Shown piece by piece: positions 36,038 through 48,000 of a stretch of 64,000 nt of DNA (the first letter of the stretch is position 1; the number at the start of each line of letters is the position of its first letter). The translations under genes were made by a program, and so were the position numbers. Where the stretch lies: positions 575,001-639,000 of the forward strand of contig JAKOGI010000106.1 in the NCBI GenBank assembly GCA_029747015.1, written 5' to 3'. Origin of the DNA: Carnegiea gigantea (taxonomy: Eukaryota; Streptophyta; Magnoliopsida; Caryophyllales; Cactaceae). Under the pieces are notes generated by a model. The model was not told the DNA's origin. It worked only from the letters and a program-made list of their open reading frames with translations, and did not search any database.

Positions 36038-39000
36038 GTAATCGTTCTTTTTCATTTTCTCTCGTTTTCCACGTCGTTTATGCATGAATTGACTGCCCTA
36101 GTGTAGTGGTGCTTTGAATGCGTTAATTTGATGATAAACATCTAGGAGGGCCAATGTAAATCAATATCAATAATTATAAAAGGCTAGGGGTCGTCCAATC
36201 TTGAATGTCTCATACGCGTCATAGAATTGGAAGTAGCCATTCTGTTTTTCTTTGATTGTTTGCTTACTTTCTGTAGGACCATCAGTTAATGTGGTTCTGT
36301 GGGTATGTTCACCTGATCAACTAGACATCTCATGTTGGAGTGGCAAACAGTTGAGACTGAACAAGCGTGAGACTCAAATATTATGAAATCTTGTGTTCTT
36401 TAGACTAACATGAATTGGGATGTCAAGGGTCCAACGTGGGTACTGGAAGTGAGATGAAGAGTTTGGAAAACAACGCTTGGGGATTAAAATCTTTATTTTT
36501 CTTTATTTTTTCTTGTTTTTGTATCTCAAATTATGGATATTGGCCTATTAGAGTCTGCTTATGGTTTCTTCTTCATTTGCAACAACTATTCTTGTTTCAG
36601 GGTTCTTATTGATGCCTATCTATCTGGGAAGCGCCAGGCCTTTAATGTAGGTGCGACAGAGGCAACTAAGGATGTAGCTTTCCATTTCAGTGGGTGATAT
36701 AAGTCCTGACTTTCCTGTTCTACTGATGTTTGCCAGCATTTCAAAAACTTGGGTTGGACTGTGCAAAGTGGACTGAGCCTGTGTATTCAGACCTCTTCAG
36801 GTGCAAGATAACTTTCTATTTTCTGGGTAGGAGGGTTGGGACTGAAGTGCCAACAGGTGGTAGAGCTGCCAAAAGAACTGGACCTGATTACACAACCCAG
36901 ATGAATTGGAGCTGAATCTGACAAGGACCCATAGCAGTGCAAATCAATTTGACCTGAACACAAATGGGCCTGACACCAATTGACATAGCCAATACTGCCA
37001 GTGTTTACAAGAAAAGAGTATTGGACTAATAGATAGTGGGCATGACCCTAATAGTGGACTTGAACCTAAGTCAAACATGGAACGACCGGACTCGAAACAG
37101 ACCGAACCCAAACCCAAACATTAAAGCTCATGTGTTATATCAGGCATTAATGTATGCCTACTGGTGATCGGCTGGAGGAACCCTTCATCAGCATTCTTGG
37201 GTTCAAAGTGTTGGCCGCAGTCCTGTGGAGAATGTTTGCATAGGAAACATGTTTCCTTCTCTAGTGGACATTTTTGTCCGTGTGCTTCTCCTTCTTTATG
37301 ATGTGACTTTAGCTTATTGAATTTTCACCATTGGTAGGAAGGGTGATGGCAACGAGGAAAGAATGCTTGCTATATATTTTGACCGGGTTTGTAATGTTTC
37401 CATGCTTTCTATAGCCTTAAACTATTCGTAAACTTGTTTAGCAGATCTCAAATCACAGGTCTTGCTATTCTGCATCGTTCTCACGGGCTTTGCCTATGTT
37501 TTTCTTGCCCTTCCTTGGACAGATAGGTTGGCCAACATCTTTGCCCACCAATGAAAAAGGTACATTCATGAAAAGTGTTCTGCTGGAAAAGGTGCGCTCT
37601 TTTTCATTCTTCATGTAATTTGACATGGATTCTCTCTGAAATTCATTCGAAGGATTTGTTTGTTTGCCTTTGTTTCTATGCTCAGTCATCTTATCATCTT
37701 TTGGATGTTAGTAATGTGTATAGGACTATGACCTTAAGATTTTCCTTAGATTTACCACATTTGAAAGTTGACATTGACATCGTACTCTTTTTCTGTACAA
37801 AATATTGAATCTTTTTGCATTATTGTCTTTATGTGCTGACGTGGTAAGTTGTTGCTTTGTTTTGTCATGTAGTTGTTAGGCTTTCACAAATAGTTGGCCC
37901 TGAATGTTGTTGGTGCTTATTATCTCCGTGTTTCACTAGTTTAAGCTTGATTAATAACGATAAATTGTGTTGCACAGCTTCCAACTTTGTGGTAAGAACA
38001 AAATCATCATCTTAACTATTATCGTATTTGATATTTGTATGCAATTTCTAGAAATGGAAAAATGAAAGGATAAACTATTATTTCCTTCTTTTGTGGGCTA
38101 GGTTTTGGCTGTTTCAGTTTGATGATGTGAGGTCTTCTGTAAGAGTCATCATCTTATGTGTGCTTTTTTCCAAAGATATTTTTCTACTTGGAAGTCCATT
38201 TAGTGCATTCTGCTCCTTTTCTTTTTCCTGTAGTGGCAGGATGCTGTTCATTGACATATGATATGTGAAAACTTTATACAGGAGAAGGCATTCGCTAATA
38301 TTTTGCTGTCAAAAGATACACCTTTACGACCAGGGGTAGAAAAGTAAGTTATTTACTCATTAAAGACATTGTGTTGGATATTTATTACGACTGATCATTA
38401 TGAAGTTTGGTTGAGGCGTGCACTAGCATTGTCTAGCATACATCCTTTCTTCTTCAGGTTTTCATATACCATTTTGTTTTATATTTTAGTCTGCTCAAAA
38501 GTTCAAGGCATATTTAGGAACTAATGGTGTCTTCTTAGATACCTTATACCTATATGTCCTTAACAGATCTGCCGCTATTTTAAATAGTGAAAACTGAGAC
38601 TCTTCAAATTCACATGAGGTATGCCAGATGTCTACCTTTTTGGCTAAAATTCTTGGTTCACTAAGATTTTAATAGGAGAATGCAAGCACTTTCATTGAGT
38701 GCCTTAAGTTGCAAAGGCTGCCAAAACAAGCACTCTTTACTAGAATAATGTGGCCCTGATTTGTTGTGAATTCTTAATTTGGACATATGTCTGGTTATTT
38801 CATAATTGCAAAAATACATTCTTCCCCATGGCCCCCTCGAATCAGTGCTTGCATCGCATCGCATGATGCCAAACCTAATCCATTAAACTGCATTATCTTT
38901 TCACCTCATCCTATTTTGTTGATGTGATTGCTCACATTGCCAAGCTGTAAAACAAGAAGATAGCTGAATGATCCTCCTTCTTTATAACCCTGGATCTTAG

Positions 39001-42000
39001 ATCGGGTTTCAATAACCCTTCATTTCTTCTCTGATCTATTTTGCTCTGGTAGCTTCTCTGCCGTTTGCCATCATCCTTTATCCTTTAACATTCCAAGGAA
39101 TCAAAGATGCAGCATGTACCGGCAATTCTCTTTCGCAGTTCTTCTTGGCACATTTAATTGCAAAAAATTTATTGCTGTGAATCTACGGATCATTTATTGC
39201 TCCATTGTCAGTTTGCAAGCATTCTTTGGGGTCTAGCTTTTAATTGCTTGGGAATTTCCTGGGTTGCTCCTGATTCTATTAGGAAACATCTTTTGGCTTA
39301 GGAAGGTTCCTTTGGTAGGAAAGGTAAGAAGAAGAAGAAGGAGGAAGTCATGGTCCTACCTCATGTCATCTTTTGGAGTATTTGGAGAGAGAGAAATGGA
39401 AGAGTTTTGGATAACATAGAAACCTCTCTTCAGCGTTTGAAAGAGAATTTCATCAAAATTCTCTTCTTTAGGAAGAATGGGAAGTTTAGCTCCTCCTTTA
39501 TTGATTTGGCAGATTGTATGGATAGTTTATACTTAGGTTGTAAATAGCCTTTTGTACGATGCTCACTGGGCAGTTGAGCTTCTGATATTTCTATATTAAT
39601 ATATTACCTTTTCGTTATCCAAAAAAAAAAAAAATTAATTGCAAAAAATTAACTTACCAGAAAGGATATATTAGCATTGGACTCTCTGCAAGGTAGCATA
39701 CAATGTGACGTTAAATGATTAAACTTAGTATCAGGCTGTTGGCTTAGAGCAGTGATTCAAAATGCAATTTGGTGCATGATTGCCACAAAACGCGCTGATG
39801 TGACAAGCGTGTAATATATTGCTTGTGTCACAACATGAATATTTCAAGAACATTCACCAAGCAATTCTTGGTACTCGGAAAGATTGACTTTAAATCCTAA
39901 ACACCACCACATAGTGTGGATCCCAATTTCCTGCAGTCTAGCGTGATCGAGATGTAGGTAACCTTACTTTTGGTAAGAAAAATAGCGGTTCTAGATATTA
40001 AATTTAAAATCATATTATTAGCGCAACTTGCTATACTAGCAACACACATTAAAAAATAAAGTATTTTTGTAAATGTTGTTTCCATTTTCGGAATAGTTGT
40101 CATGTTGATATCATGACTGTTCTTTTCTAGAATGCTCTTTGCAGCTTTTTCTAAGTGAAACATGATGAACAATGAAAATGCAACAAAATGTAGTTTGTTT
40201 AGCATCAAGTTCTTTCCGATGCAGCCTTTTCTATTGCGTAATGCCCTCGTTCTCAATCCATGACTTAGAGTTGTTTGCTTGGCTGATTGTGGAGCTTGTG
40301 CTGTGATCATCGTCATTGGCTTTGAATCCTGTTATGCTGCTTCTATCTCTTTCAATGAATATGGGTTTGATGGAGTATTCTTGTTATTTATTGCCTCAGG
40401 AAAAGGCTATGCGGATTATGAGAAAAGTTTGTCAAATAACTTTGTTACCCTAGGTTGAAAATTTATATAGGTCCACCAAGATTTTGAAAAGGATGATGAA
40501 AATGCCCGTGTGATCTTTGTTAAAATGGTTTTTGTAATAACAGCAACAATGACAACAACAAAAGGAAAAAAAAAAAAAAAAGCAAAGAGTCCTGCCGCCA
40601 CTCTCTATCTCTCCCCCATCCCTAGCACCCAACCCAACCAACTCTCCCTTCCCCTTAACCTACTGCCATCCACTGATGCGGCCAGCTGCTAGTAATCTCA
40701 GAATCAGATGCAGGATCCCAGATCCGGCCCCATTGCCAATGTTGTAGTTTTAGTGCAGGGGCATTCTTGCCATTTCAGGATCCAAAAATATATCTTATAA
40801 GCAATTTCAAAAATTGTAGGAGAACAAAACTGTTTGACAAAACGCCGGTGGGCCTATCTCTTAACTACCTTGCTTTTTTCTGACTCTTTTCACATAATCA
40901 CAATGTGCAAGAAGCAAATGCTATCAGTGGGCATAATAAATGTCGAGTTGATTACGAAAGTCTGATTGCCCAGGATGTGAAGCCTTTGGAGCAAGACTTA
41001 ATTCAATCTAAGTCTCCGATGGACTTTGTAGCAGTGGAGCAAAATTTGGAGGTATCTGAAAAAAACAATGGACAAGAGGTCCCAGTTGATGAATGAATAC
41101 GTGCATAATCTCATGAATAATTCTCATAATTTGTCTGGTAAGGTAAACTCTGATACAAATATAAAGTATGAGACTTATAGTAAGGTAAGGGTTCTGCAAG
41201 CTATTTGAGCTTCGTAGCTGAGGATATGTGTGATAAGGAAGTGAACTGACTTTGTTCAGTATAGAACTTGTACAATTCAAATTAGTGTAGAGGTCAACTA
41301 GTTGAATGTTAGATGTGCCTAATCAAAGAAGATGTCCTTTAAGAGTATGTTTGAATGTAAATGTGAATAGATCCTTTCTCGGCTAGCTTGGTGGGTGATC
41401 TAGGTGCGCTGGATCTATAGTTTTTAACATATCCTTTCTCGGCTGGATATAAATTTGTTTAGTAGTGGAACTTGTACCATTCAAATTTGTGTAGAGGCTA
41501 TAGTTGAATGCTAGATGTGCCTAATCCAAGAGAATGTCCTTTAAGAGTATGTTTGAACATAAATGTGAACACATCCTTGCTCGGCTGGCCTGTTGGGTGA
41601 TCTAGGTGTGCTGGATCTATAGGAGAGACATCATTTAGGTGTCCTTGGACAGCAAGCATTCACCCCTAAAATACTTGTTTCTTTGAGCGCCAGCGAGATT
41701 GTACTGTTGAGTTTGAGACTAACCCTCCAAGTGCTGTGGTTTGGGTAACTAAGGAAGAGGACTTGGAAAATGTTTGCAGCTTTCAGAGCAATTGAGGTCT
41801 TGATGTCACTCACAGGTAACTGAGTTGAGGGTGTCTCATGTCATCAGGGCAAAGACATTCACAGCTGATCAGTTATAAAGCTTCTATGCAGAGGAAAGCA
41901 GATTTGATGTGCTACCTCTGCCATTCGTAGCTGACTTTTATCCACTGTTTGGTTCTGATGGCTTCTTTCTCAGCTTCCCCCCCCCCTCCTTATGGTCCTC

Positions 42001-45000
42001 CACTTGGCATCCTAGTGGTGTTTTGAGGTGTTTTTGTTGACTATATTGTGCAATCAGTTGCCTTTTTAGTTTGTTACTTTTCAGTGGGCCAGGGTTGGTG
42101 TGACGACGTGTCCTATTTAGTTTGAATCAGATGCTTGTCTCATTCTAGGCTTTGTTCATACTTGGTCCATCAATTTTGATAGGAAAGATTCTGGTATGCA
42201 TGAAGGATACTATGGCTGAGTCTATATGGTTTCTCCTCGTTTAATACCTTTTGTGCCATTGATATTAGCTTTTTGTTCCTTTTGAACACTGGTGATTGTT
42301 TTTTTCTTTGTCCTTGTATTCTTATCTACTTTTAAGTTTCGGAATGTAATTCTGTTACTTGTTTCCGTCATAGCCTAATGCTGTTTTTGCTGCTGTTTTC
42401 TTGTAGTTTTATTGATAATGCATGTGAGGATGGAATATGTGTGGTTATTCTAACTGCAACCAGTAACGTTGGTGAAGAGACAGCAAGGTTTGTTCTGCTG
42501 GAATTAATGAACTGTTATAAAAGCTATAAACTCACAGAGTTGAAATACAACATGCTTATGGAAGGTTAATGTTCATGAAGCAGGGAATTATCTATATTGT
42601 TTAATTCATGAAAATTTGTGAAGGAACTTGTATGAAGCATAGTAAGAAGCTTCTACTATAGCAGAAGATTTATGATGATGGACCTTGAGCTCTGCATGTT
42701 TTGTATGTTCTACGATGTAGTAGATCTCTCTCTCTCTCTCCCCCCCCCCTTTCTGTGTGTGTGTGTGTCTGTGTGTTTTCTCCCACTTATATCTTGTCCT
42801 CTCTTCAAACTCTTCAGGCTTTATTGGTTTTTCTGTTACTTGATTTTTTCTAAAATTTCTGTTGGGATTGCAGTAGGAAAGTCGTGGAATTTATATGTAC
42901 TTGTCTAGTTCTTGACTTCAACTTGAACTTTGGGTTATTAAGAGACGAAGAATGCCTTCAATCAGATGCGGCAGAAAGCCTCTGGACTGAGTCAATCTCG
43001 GTTCAGGTCATCTTGTTGAAAATATAATTTGAAAAATGTTATTGAAAAAGAAGAAATTAGAATCTCTAAAAATATGCAAATTGAATCAAAGGTTAAGTGA
43101 TAATGAAGTACTTATTTATCTCTCTTTTTATGTATAAATATGCAAATGTATTTCTTTAGTAAAAGTGTGCATTGAATGAAATATAGAAGAAATATTACCT
43201 TTTTTCACAATAACATCTTGTTGTTCTCTGTCCTCAATTTCTCAATTTAATTTGTCATTCTTATATATTCAAAAATATTCTAAACTTGTTTTTGTAGCCT
43301 CAAATACTAACAGTGGTATCAAAGCCCAACAAATCCAAGCCAGCATATTAAGTTTTTACATTCTAGAATGTTTATCCAAAAAGCAAATTTCCAAAATCCA
43401 ATTTCTTATTGAGAAATTTAACTTCACATAATTATTATGGCATCATCTTTAAACATAGTTGCTTTGAACTTATCACTCAGCAATTGGGTACCAATATTCA
43501 ATGGAGAAAGTTCTCAAATATAGAGTATTCAAATGAGAACCCTATTAATTGCATAGGGTCTATGGGATATAGTAGAGAATGGATATGAAGCCTCACCTGT
43601 AGAACCAAAAGAAAATGAAGCTTGGGATGATAACAAAAGAAAACAACATGAAGAAAATCCAAATGGCGCCAGAAGATTAAGAAGCCAAGCCACAACTTTC
43701 CGCACACCCAAAGGCTTCTTCTGCTATAAGGTAATGCCGTTTGGTTTGATGAATGCCGGAGCAACATACCTAAGAGCAATGCAAACTATCTTTAATGACA
43801 TGTTGCACAAAATAGTGGAGCATTATGTTGATGATCTTGTGGTCAAGTAAAAAAGCAGATCGGACCACCTATAAGACCTTCGTCAAATTTTTGACAGGCT
43901 CAGATGTCGACTAAAGATGAATCCACTTAATTGTGCAATTGGTGTCACTTTAGGGAATCGGTGTCATTTCAGGGAAGTTCCTAGGCTTTATAGTTCGGCA
44001 TAGAGGCATCGAGATTGACCAGGCTAAAATTTAGGTAATCCAAGAGATGCGTGCTTGCCAAAAAATCTGAAAGAATTGTGGTATCATGTAAGCTCCTAAA
44101 CATGAGCCTAAACTGTTCATTCATTCAAGTCAAACTCCATTGTATTACTTCTGTTCCGCAAGAGTATAAACTGTAAACGACTAAACCCAAAAAAAAAGTA
44201 TCAACAAGCTGGTGACTGACCTCTACGAGAAGTTTGAGTTTGCCCAGAGCAAATCTTCAATGTGGGTTGGTAGAAGGTTTCAATAAGATGCTTTGCAACT
44301 TACTAAGTAAAGTAGTAGCGAAGCCAAAACATGATTGGCACGAAGGGCTTGGGGAGGCTCTTTGGGCATATAGAACCACGTACAACACGCCACCTAAATT
44401 GACTCCTTTTGCTCCTTTTTGCTCTTGTATATGGAGCTGAAGCGGTATCGCCTTTGGAATTTCAAATTCTTTTACGCTGTATCACCATACAGGAAGGCTT
44501 GACCGAAGATGAAAATCACAAGTTTCGCTTGGCTGAGCTTGAGGCCCTTGATGGAAAAAGACTTCGAGTGCAACAAAAATTATAATGCTATCAAACTGGC
44601 TTATCATGTACGTTCAACAAAAAGGTACGACCACATTCATTTTAGGTTGAAGATTAAGTGCTCGCGGTAAAAAGACCAATCATTATCCCGCACAAGACTG
44701 GAAGCAAGTTCACTTACAAGTTGGATGACTCCTACGTGATTCGGGAAGTCTACATAAACAGCACTGACGGAGTGCGAGTTGGGCCGATAAATGGCATGTT
44801 CCTAAAACTTGACTGTCCTTAATGTATTGATACATGTAAGCTCCTAAACATAAGCCTAAACGGTTCATTCTTTCAAGTCGAACTCCATTGTCCTACTCTT
44901 TGCCCGCAAGAGTATAAACTGTAAACGGATAAACCAAAAAAAAAAATCTTCTATTTCGAACTACATACGACTTGATCTTTTAGGATTCCCTCAGGTACGT

Positions 45001-48000
45001 TGGCAACTTTGTTATACACCCGAGTACAATCATGAAAAAAAAAAAAAAAAAAGATAAGAAGTTTGTTGATGCTAAATAAAGAAGTTTATTTAGTCTAGTT
45101 ATAGGTTCACTTGAATGCAGGTTTTGTACAACTTGTGAGTTTAAAGGAGAAATATAGAGATTTAGCTTGGTATAAATTCATCTTTTGTCAAAAAAATAAA
45201 TTCATCTTTTGTCTTAAAGTTGATAATAGTGAAATTCAAATCACAAGAAAAATGAACCAAGACAAATGTGCAATGTTGAATAAAAGAAAATTTTCATCTG
45301 AGCTTTATTCAATAGATATCAGGCTTACGTCACAAAAGTGCAAAGTGCATTACAAGTCCATTTAAAAAAAAAAAAAAATAGAGTTAACTATGGATTCTAT
45401 TGGAAATTCTTCAAATCTTTAAAATACTCCTTTATGTATGCTTCAGTTCTTCTCTAAAGTAGCTCTAAACTAGCTTTTGTGGCTGCATCAATCAGCTCAG
45501 TGGCATTAGTTATGTCAATCTGGCCCTGTAAATGAATAACTTCCCGCTCAGTCTCTTGAAGCAGATGTTCGCTGACAGCTACCTAAGAACTAAGATCTTT
45601 CTTCTGATCTTCCAAAAGTTGAAGCTCTTTCAGCAGCTTCTCACGCTCGATTCAACCTGCTTCAGCTCAACTCCCTTTGCTTCATAATGGGCACCTTCTG
45701 TGTTCAGCCGACGGGATGCGTCATCAAGCTTACCTTGCACCTCCATGCGACAATTATCTTGTTCTTTAGTAGATGTTCGACTGGAGTAGTTTTATTACAG
45801 GTCCTTGAAGTCACATGCTTACTTGATCAACCCTTCAACCAACCTTGCTCTCTAAAAGGGTGACGTCGACACCTCTTTGAAAGATGGTGGCATAAAGGCT
45901 GTTAAAATCGCCTTTAAGAGAAGGAAGTCCATCAAAAGGGGTGCGAGACATCTTGTCTAGTATGGCTTTACCAAACACCCGTGTAGCATTCTTATCTACC
46001 TCGTTTATAACAGTATCAGCGTTGAAGACGGAAGTCCCCCCTAGTGGAGCTCTCAAATGATGCTGTGGGCGGGGAATCAGTGAAAGAGCGTTGGCTCTAC
46101 GAATGGACTCGACTTCATCATCGTTTGGGGAACAAACACCTTTTGAGCCATCTAGTCTCGATGCTCTGTCAAATAAATCCTTACCAAATGATGGTATTCG
46201 TTTAATCGACGAAAAGCACTGATTTCCCGATGGGAGAGGAATGTGTGCCAATTCCTCCTTGAAGTTCACATCATCGATTTCTCCCTATTTAAGAAAATCG
46301 CGACACGACGAAAGTTAGATATGCATTGGGAAAGAAAGCGTGTTTTATTTTAAAAAAAAAAGAAGAAAAGGAAAAGGAGCACCATGCATGTAGTAGGATT
46401 AGGTTCAACGTCGAGGATATTCATGATATTCGCAGCACCTTCTGGGGGAAGCTCGATTCCTTTTTCGGTACTTGGCTCGCAAATTACGATGGGTAACTTG
46501 TCTTATCTATTAATAGTAGGATTAATCATAAATTTAGACGTTTTAAAACATATCTCAAGAGGTGAAGATTTGAAATGTTCTTTAATATCATTTGTTACAT
46601 GTGGTAATGGAGCAATGCTTTGAACAGGGATTGCAGGGACGGGTGTAAGGATTGTAGGGATGGGTGTTGCTGGGATGACAACATCTATTCCTGGGATCTT
46701 GACACGGGAAGAAGCGTCCTCCGTTAGTGGAACAAAAGGCTCCAAGGGCTTCCTAGAGCGAACAATCTTCAACTTTGACTTAGAACCAAATTTACCATCA
46801 TCCTTTGAAACGTTCGTGTCAGATAAATCACTGCGTTTCCTCTTGGAGTCACCGGCATGTGGACTGTAAGTCAAGGAAATGAACATCTTAGACCACCACT
46901 CATAAAATGCACGAGTGATATTTTTCTCGAGTAAATTGCATCGCTCAGGAAGTAATATTTGGGACCCAGTTCCATAGCGTGTGAGCACGTGGTGACAACG
47001 AAGCATTGTTTCTGGGTCAGGAAGATTATCGAAGTCCATATCTGCAAGAACATCCTGATGGAAACCGAATTGTCTACGGTAAGAGACAAACTCGAACGAA
47101 TGCTGACAAAATGAACAAACTCAGCTCTCCATAGCTTGTTGTCATCCATGAGAGTCTCCTTAAGTCGGCCGATGATGGATGAATGCCAGTGAAAGCCCCT
47201 CCCAAAACCAATGAGTTCTCGGGCCTCTTCGAGCTGAAATGATTTTGCTTGACCAAGGCGACTAGACTTCACCATGCCTGTACCGGAGGAAGCCTCACCG
47301 TCGACCTTGTATGTATCAAAGTTTTTGGCTAAAGCATAAAGGAAATGGGCAGAAAAGTGCCCCCACCTGTACCAGGATGTGAAGAATGAGAAATCTCATT
47401 GAGTACCTTGTAGATGCTGTAAAGGATTGCTGGAGGGAGGCAATGCCCTACACCCGATGCCATGAATGATGCGACGCTGAAAGTGCCAGGACGCATACAG
47501 CAACCAACGTGTCTAATTGGCAAGATGAACGTGCATAACTAATAGGAGAGAAATACAGCTAGAAAGGTCTTGGTACATTGGCTTTTAGCCACTCCCAGCT
47601 AATCAAAAACGACCTAACAATCATCCCACCCATGGGCTCCTGCATCGATGATAGAAGACAGTATTCCTGGGTGAGGGGTCCAGTTTCCCTGATGAGACTT
47701 CTTGGAAACATGGTACTTGCTAAGACCTTGAAATTAGAAGGCAATCCATTGCTCTATGGTCGGCTTGCCCTTAGTACCTTGCATAAGTTTGTGGTAAGCA
47801 GTGAATAGATAAGTGCACTTGGGGAAAGTTTATTTGTGAGTTCCAGTTGGGTAGGAACAACTTCATCGTATCGCAAAGACGCCCTGATAATGATAACTCA
47901 AGGGAACTATGGATATCAAAGATAGATAGGGACACCTCACCTTTAGAAGCATACCGAGTGTTTGTTTCTGGACACCGGTACTCACATCCCGCTCGAATGA

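Larger units (their letters stand above)
38344..42406 (+). other. Intron 6 (4.1 kb)
   Basis: This intron holds a truncated LINE (39170-39634), a small unrecognised open frame (40905-41096) and a two-copy tandem repeat (41259-41625). The remaining sequence shows no gene or recognisable element. Confidence 0.85.

Noticed and set aside
36647..36652. Alternative exon 2 donor GTAGGT
   Set aside because: It would end the exon four bases earlier and shift the frame of exon 3. The GTGCGA donor restores the conserved FNVAF reading.
46384..46869. Plus-strand frames in the left palindrome arm
   Set aside because: They are reverse-strand shadows of the PMD gene, whose minus-strand reading matches the right-arm copy.
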